From Bdellovibrionales bacterium CG12_big_fil_rev_8_21_14_0_65_38_15 (GTDB taxonomy: Bacteria; Bdellovibrionota; Bacteriovoracia; Bacteriovoracales; Bacteriovoracaceae), in assembly GCA_002787775.1 (NCBI GenBank), contig PCUW01000043.1:124001-188000 (forward strand): a stretch of DNA of 64,000 bases, given 5' to 3'. The translations under genes and the position numbers were made by a program. The notes under the pieces were generated by a model. The model was not told where the DNA came from, did not search any database, and saw only the letters and a list, made by a program, of their open reading frames with translations. Below are positions 60,075-64,000 of this stretch, in pieces (positions within the stretch are counted from its first letter, which is position 1; every line of letters starts with the position of its first letter).

Positions 60075-60840
60075 GCCTATTTTAGAAATTACAGACCTCA
60101 ATATCTTTTTTGAGCTTGATTATCATTATATTGCTTCTGTTCGTGAGAAGTTTATCCAAGCGGTTCAAAACCCTCTTGAATTTTTTTCACCAAGTGCGGA
60201 TAAGCTTCATGTACTTAAGGACATTAACCTTAAACTTTATCACGGCGATCGTTTAGGTATTATTGGTGTAAACGGAACCGGTAAGACGACACTTTGTCGC
60301 TGCATTGCCGGGATGTATGTGCCGGACAAAGGAACAGTAAGAACATCAGGTGAAGTTAGGGCGATTTTTGATACCGCCGTTGGAATTCTTCCAGAACTTA
60401 CTGGAAGAGAAAACGCGTTTTTATTAAGTCGATTCCTTTATCCAAATATTTCAAAAGCAGAACGTAACGATATTGTTAATGATGCCTTAGATTTTACTGA
60501 ACTCGGCCATTTTCTAGATACTCCATACAGAACTTATAGCAAAGGCATGCAAACAAGATTAAGTCTTTCACTGATATCATCTTTGCCTACAGATCTATTA
60601 ATTCTAGATGAAGTTTTTGACGGAGCTGATCAATTTTTCCAAAAGAAAATTTCGAAACGTGTGCTAGATATGATTAATAAATCTGGAAGTGTTATCTTTG
60701 TATCACATGGACCAGAACAAATTCTTCAAGCATGCAACAGAGCTATTTTGATCAATAATGGAAGGATTGCTTTTGATGGCTCGCCAGAAGAGGTTATTAA
60801 ACTTTATCAGAACCTACATCACGTTAGACCAACAGCTTAG
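60052..60840 (+). CDS. ABC transporter ATPase of polysaccharide export (Wzt-like)
   Basis: Walker A GVNGTGKTTLCR, signature YSKGMQTRLSLSL, Walker B LLILDEVFDGADQFF, and switch His in FVSHGPEQ. 262 residues, so it lacks the C-terminal polymer-binding domain of long Wzt proteins. The ATG with AGGAATAAAA lies 23 bp inside the permease gene. Its 3' end overlaps the convergent nucleotidyltransferase-like gene by 17 bp. Confidence 0.9.
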   Translation: MNSISDSKPILEITDLNIFFELDYHYIASVREKFIQAVQNPLEFFSPSADKLHVLKDINLKLYHGDRLGIIGVNGTGKTTLCRCIAGMYVPDKGTVRTSGEVRAIFDTAVGILPELTGRENAFLLSRFLYPNISKAERNDIVNDALDFTELGHFLDTPYRTYSKGMQTRLSLSLISSLPTDLLILDEVFDGADQFFQKKISKRVLDMINKSGSVIFVSHGPEQILQACNRAILINNGRIAFDGSPEEVIKLYQNLHHVRPTA

Positions 60841-61696
60841 CTTGATCTAAAACATGTTCTAATTTTTCATTTCTCATAGGAAGATAAGAAAGAATAGTTC
60901 TTAAATTTTCGAAGTGATATTTCATGTCACTACGATTTTTTAAAAAAGGTAATTGAGTTAAAATCCCAAAAACTTCCCAACGTATTTGACCGTATATGAT
61001 TTCACATTCTGATTCGTTCAGTTTTGAAAAGCTTTCAACAACCTCTGGATAGTTTAATTTAGACCAATGAGATTCAAGCCAAGTATGAGGACTGTAAAGC
61101 ATTGGATTAGAAATAATATTTTTCCCTATTCGCTCTCGAAGTAACTCAAGCAATGCTGTTTTACTAAGTTCATCAATACTCACTTCAAGAAGTTGAAAAA
61201 CCTTGGTCCATTTTCTACGTCTAAGATGAGATCGATTTTCTATATTATCTTTGTCGCTTTCATAAGTACGCATAAGATAAATTGCTGCATCAATAGAATT
61301 TGATTTTTTACTCAAATTTGCGAACGACATCAAAAGTGGATCTCGCTGAAGTTCATAATAATTGTAAACTTCTTTAATAATCTCCAAGCTTTTCGTACTA
61401 TAAAAGTTTATTTCGCCCATAATCAAAAATATTTTTTTAAAGTTAGTTAAAACCTCATTGGCAAGCAGGGGAAGATGATCGTCGGTAGATACAATTGTAA
61501 AATCAATATCGCTTAAGCCAGGCATAAGATCTTTAGACTGATAACTATTTCTTGCCCAGATAAGAGTTGAAGGAAAACGCCATTTCCAATACAGCACGAT
61601 TGAGTAGAAAACAGCCTTATAGATAAATACGCCAACAAAATTAAGTGCAGATGATGGGGCTAATATTTTGATAATAGTTTTTCTAAAAATATTCAT
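60824..61696 (-). CDS. Nucleotidyltransferase-fold protein in aro operon
   Basis: LIWARNSYQSKDLMPGLSDIDFTIVS holds the G-x-SDIDF motif (Asp63, Asp65) of the pol-beta-type nucleotidyltransferase superfamily, preceded by a hydrophobic N-terminus. The remaining ~220 residues are helical and not assigned. The ATG overlaps the aroA stop (ATGA), so it is cotranscribed with shikimate genes without an obvious metabolic link. Substrate unknown; it could be nucleotidylation of a protein, sugar or small molecule. Confidence 0.6.
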   Translation of the reverse strand: MNIFRKTIIKILAPSSALNFVGVFIYKAVFYSIVLYWKWRFPSTLIWARNSYQSKDLMPGLSDIDFTIVSTDDHLPLLANEVLTNFKKIFLIMGEINFYSTKSLEIIKEVYNYYELQRDPLLMSFANLSKKSNSIDAAIYLMRTYESDKDNIENRSHLRRRKWTKVFQLLEVSIDELSKTALLELLRERIGKNIISNPMLYSPHTWLESHWSKLNYPEVVESFSKLNESECEIIYGQIRWEVFGILTQLPFLKNRSDMKYHFENLRTILSYLPMRNEKLEHVLDQAKLLV

Positions 61697-62922
61697 TCAT
61701 TTGCCAAGTCTTCAAAAAAATAGGGATAAGATTTTTTAATATGCCGCCAATTACTTATCTCTCCACCTGCGAGTGCTTTCATAAATAAGGCTGCAACCAT
61801 AATCATACGATGATCATCAGGCGCTTCATAATGCTTAAAAGTCGCCATCGCTTCTGTATATTCAGTTGAGATAGAATCTTTCGAAACATTTTTTGGTCTT
61901 TCAAAAAGAGTTAATATTTTTTTCATCTCTTCAAGACGATCGCATTCTTTGTGCTTTAAGACTTCTAAATGAGTTAAAGTTCCAGGGTTTTTTGAGAAAG
62001 AATTTATAAAACATAGAGTTGGAACTAAATCAGGAAAGCCAGAACAGTTTCCACTCCATGCGCTTAAAGACTGAGCTTTTATAACTTTTAAAGAACTCTC
62101 AGTTTCTATGACCTTAGCTCCCATCTTTTGCAATATATCTATAAAAATTGAATCTGGTTGAAGATAGTCTCTACCTGTGTAGTTTAGGATTTCAACCTCT
62201 CCAAAGATTGCTGCCAGGGCAAGAGGATACGACAAGGAACTGAAATCTATTGGTATTTTCCAATTTGATATTTTTACTTGCTCAATACAATCAATAGTCA
62301 TTTTAAAATAATCTTCGGAAGCTTTGAGATCAACTGGATTGACTCTCCCCCCCCAAAGACTCATTGTCATTGCTATGGCCGAGGCAAATTGAGTTGAGCG
62401 GCTCGTATCGACATCAATTTCTTCTAGATTTTTTGTAATTGGCCCAGTAATCTTCATCCAAGCATCTTGAGACTTCATTTCGACGTGAACACCAAGTTGT
62501 TCAAGAGGCTTAATCATTTCTTGCATTGGCCTAGAGCGCATATGTCCTTCTGGCTCTAAGTGATAGGTTTTGGAACCTAGCGCAAGCAAACCTGCAAGAA
62601 ATCGAGTTGTTGTACCACCATAACCACACTCTACTCTGACTGGATTGTCTGTATTTAAATTTTCACAATCAGGAAATGAGTTTTTAACGATTACAGTATC
62701 TTCGTTCATAGTGATCTGAAGGCCAACCTTTTCTAAAGATTGAATCATATCCATCACATCACTCGAGCCTGGTACGTTAGTAAGTGTTATTTCCCCAGGT
62801 GTTATAGCTGCAAGAAATAGCATTCGATTGGCCCTAGACTTCGACGTTGGTACACAAATTTTTTTATGATAAGTACGCTGAGATTCGACTCTCACCACTT
62901 TATCAATTGAAGGAGATCGCAC
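61693..62922 (-). CDS. aroA: 3-phosphoshikimate 1-carboxyvinyltransferase (EPSP synthase)
   Basis: Transfers enolpyruvyl from PEP to shikimate-3-phosphate. VPTSKSRANRMLFLAAI carries the substrate-binding Lys/Ser/Arg, CGYGGTTTRFLAGLLAL is the PEP-binding block, SRSTQFASAIAM and KHKECDRLEEMKKIL follow. The usual GNAGT reads GYGGT here. 409 residues. Start is a GTG overlapping aroB by 20 bp. Second from last in the aroC-aroB-aroA-NTase operon. Confidence 0.92.
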   Translation of the reverse strand: MRSPSIDKVVRVESQRTYHKKICVPTSKSRANRMLFLAAITPGEITLTNVPGSSDVMDMIQSLEKVGLQITMNEDTVIVKNSFPDCENLNTDNPVRVECGYGGTTTRFLAGLLALGSKTYHLEPEGHMRSRPMQEMIKPLEQLGVHVEMKSQDAWMKITGPITKNLEEIDVDTSRSTQFASAIAMTMSLWGGRVNPVDLKASEDYFKMTIDCIEQVKISNWKIPIDFSSLSYPLALAAIFGEVEILNYTGRDYLQPDSIFIDILQKMGAKVIETESSLKVIKAQSLSAWSGNCSGFPDLVPTLCFINSFSKNPGTLTHLEVLKHKECDRLEEMKKILTLFERPKNVSKDSISTEYTEAMATFKHYEAPDDHRMIMVAALFMKALAGGEISNWRHIKKSYPYFFEDLANE

Positions 62923-63925
62923 TTATATCTCGCATTTTATTTTTAAATAATTCTTTTAAGTTTGCTAGATCGTATTCTTTAATAACAACATCTTTTTTTT
63001 CGTTTACTACAACTAACTCAATGCTCTTTTGTGTTATTAACTTTTTGTCTTTTGTTAGTATTTCAAATATCTCATCTATACTTTGATCTTTGTGGATTGG
63101 ATTACTGAGTGAGTCTTCAATATTTAAGTTCTTTATCATTTTTTCAAGCTTACTAAATTCATCATTTTGATCAAAAAGCTTAAAAATAATCGCTAATCCC
63201 CATAGAACTGATACTCCATGAGATAATTTATATTTCCATTCAATGACATGCCCAAAAGTATGACCAAGATTAAGAATCTTTCGAATTCCTGTTTCTTGTG
63301 GATCTTCAGTTATTATCTTTAGTTTAATTTGAGCGCAAGACTTCATTAATTTAAGCATTGATGCTTTTTTTTCAATCAGTTCATAAACATTTTTATCAAT
63401 ATAGGCGTATTTTAATAGTTCACCGTATCCACTTAAAACTTCTTCGAATTCAAGTGTTGATAAGAACTCATCACATAATAGAACTTCAATCGGTTGATGA
63501 AAGTTTCCGATCAGGTTTTTGCCGAATCGGCTATTAACAGCAACCTTTCCGCCTATAGACGCATCGATTTGAGATAAGATAGTTGTTGGAATCACAATCC
63601 ATGGAATCCCACGTAATAAAGTCGAAGCTACAAAACCAGAGACATCACTCAATGCTCCACCACCAATCGCGATCAGTGTTGTTTTTCTATTGACCCCGCG
63701 TTCAATAAAGAACTCTACAGCCCTCTCCCACTCTGCAAGACTTTTTGCATTTTCTCCTTGGGGAAATGTAAACCATTTCTGGGTATTGTTAGACTTTAAT
63801 TCTTCTAGTTCTCTGGCATAAATTCGCTCGACATTTGAATCAGCACAGATAATGAGATCAAGGTTTTTATTTTTGATATAGTTGCAAACTTCTTTAATTG
63901 ATTTAAAAACTTTAATTTTACTCAT
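62903..63925 (-). CDS. aroB: 3-dehydroquinate synthase
   Basis: NAD- and metal-dependent cyclisation of DAHP to dehydroquinate. FPQGENAKSLAEWERAVEFF, IAIGGGALSDVSGFVASTLLRGI, PTTILSQIDASIGGKVAVN and LNLGHTFGHVIEW contain the NAD and zinc motifs. About 340 residues. I use the ATG at 63925, which overlaps the aroC stop; an upstream ATG at 63937 is possible. The C-terminal 20 bp overlap aroA. Confidence 0.94.
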   Translation of the reverse strand: MSKIKVFKSIKEVCNYIKNKNLDLIICADSNVERIYARELEELKSNNTQKWFTFPQGENAKSLAEWERAVEFFIERGVNRKTTLIAIGGGALSDVSGFVASTLLRGIPWIVIPTTILSQIDASIGGKVAVNSRFGKNLIGNFHQPIEVLLCDEFLSTLEFEEVLSGYGELLKYAYIDKNVYELIEKKASMLKLMKSCAQIKLKIITEDPQETGIRKILNLGHTFGHVIEWKYKLSHGVSVLWGLAIIFKLFDQNDEFSKLEKMIKNLNIEDSLSNPIHKDQSIDEIFEILTKDKKLITQKSIELVVVNEKKDVVIKEYDLANLKELFKNKMRDISAISFN

Positions 63926-64000
63926 TAGAAAGGCCATAAGCTTTTTGTCTTAGGTAGTGATCAGCTAAAACAAACTTAACCATTGCTTCAACAACTGGAA
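63918..64000 (-). CDS. aroC: Chorismate synthase, C-terminal fragment at window edge
   Basis: The last 26 codons read PVVEAMVKFVLADHYLRQ followed by KAYGLSNE and stop. This matches the C-terminus of chorismate synthase, where PVAEAMVALVLADHLLR-type sequence ends the protein. The 5' part lies beyond the right edge. It overlaps the aroB start by 8 bp, giving an aroC-aroB-aroA order. Confidence 0.7.
   Translation of the reverse strand, partial: PVVEAMVKFVLADHYLRQKAYGLSNE

Noticed and set aside
1-64000. CRISPR arrays, insertion sequences, prophage or restriction-modification operons
   Set aside because: No regularly spaced repeats, transposase, integrase, capsid or methyltransferase-nuclease pairs were seen on either strand.

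Overview
The window looks like the chromosome of a Gram-negative, low-GC predatory-type bacterium of the Bdellovibrionota, probably near Bacteriovorax/Halobacteriovorax. This is inferred from a Bdellovibrio-type single histone-fold protein (47508-47690), many secreted Cys-rich orphan proteins and lipoproteins, a biosynthetic SpeA/SpeB polyamine pair, PrkA, and AT-rich DNA packed with short-spaced genes. No rRNA is present, so the genus is not proven. I see no phage, transposase, CRISPR array or classical defence island. The main sign of transfer is a tRNA-His gene whose 3' end is repeated downstream, with its downstream flank displaced about 1.65 kb.

Layout. 1-6.1 kb: adenosylhomocysteinase (cut by the window edge), a ThrB-like kinase, an RlmL-type methyltransferase, an orphan PD-(D/E)XK nuclease-like protein and an acyl-CoA dehydrogenase. 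6.2-9.9 kb: an envelope module of a lipoprotein, a FecR-domain protein with a near-consensus sigma-28 promoter, and a divergent TPR/beta-barrel protein. 9.9-14.8 kb: gpmI-pfkA, a stand-alone ComM N-terminal domain and glutamate dehydrogenase. 14.9-17.6 kb: a secreted orphan with a sigma-54-like promoter and parAB. 17.8-23.3 kb: rhodanese, nadA, a cysteine desulfurase, then a degenerate nucleotidase lipoprotein and an FGE-like/Cys-rich pair. 23.4-30.4 kb: prkA, a large secreted coiled-coil protein with a central hydrophobic segment, a pseudouridine synthase, a HAD phosphatase and an outer-membrane protein.

30.5-33.6 kb is the accessory patch: tRNA-His, repeated tRNA tails, a LysR regulator with a secreted partner, two GNATs and a candidate small RNA. 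33.6-42.1 kb: a flavoprotein / YecM-DUF4269 / radical-SAM operon, an HPF-like protein, SpoIID/LytB, an AraC regulator and a response regulator/hybrid kinase pair. 42.1-54.5 kb: speA-speB, a NUDIX / small membrane protein / DUF374 operon, the histone, lipoproteins, gamma carbonic anhydrase, cytochrome c, LOG, tlyA and dapF. 54.6-60.8 kb: tRNA(CAU), then a sigma-28-preceded operon of three minor-pilin-like proteins, a GT-C-like membrane protein and a Wzm/Wzt-type ABC exporter. 60.8-64 kb: an aroC-aroB-aroA-nucleotidyltransferase operon on the minus strand.

Two features stand out across the window. Ten of eleven convergent protein-gene pairs overlap, abut or nearly touch at their 3' ends, with no terminator between them. 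Envelope and secreted genes carry alternative-sigma promoters (two sigma-28-like, two sigma-54-like), which suggests life-stage-specific expression. In the evidence fields, sequence observations are direct, family roles come from known families, and regulation is inference unless stated.
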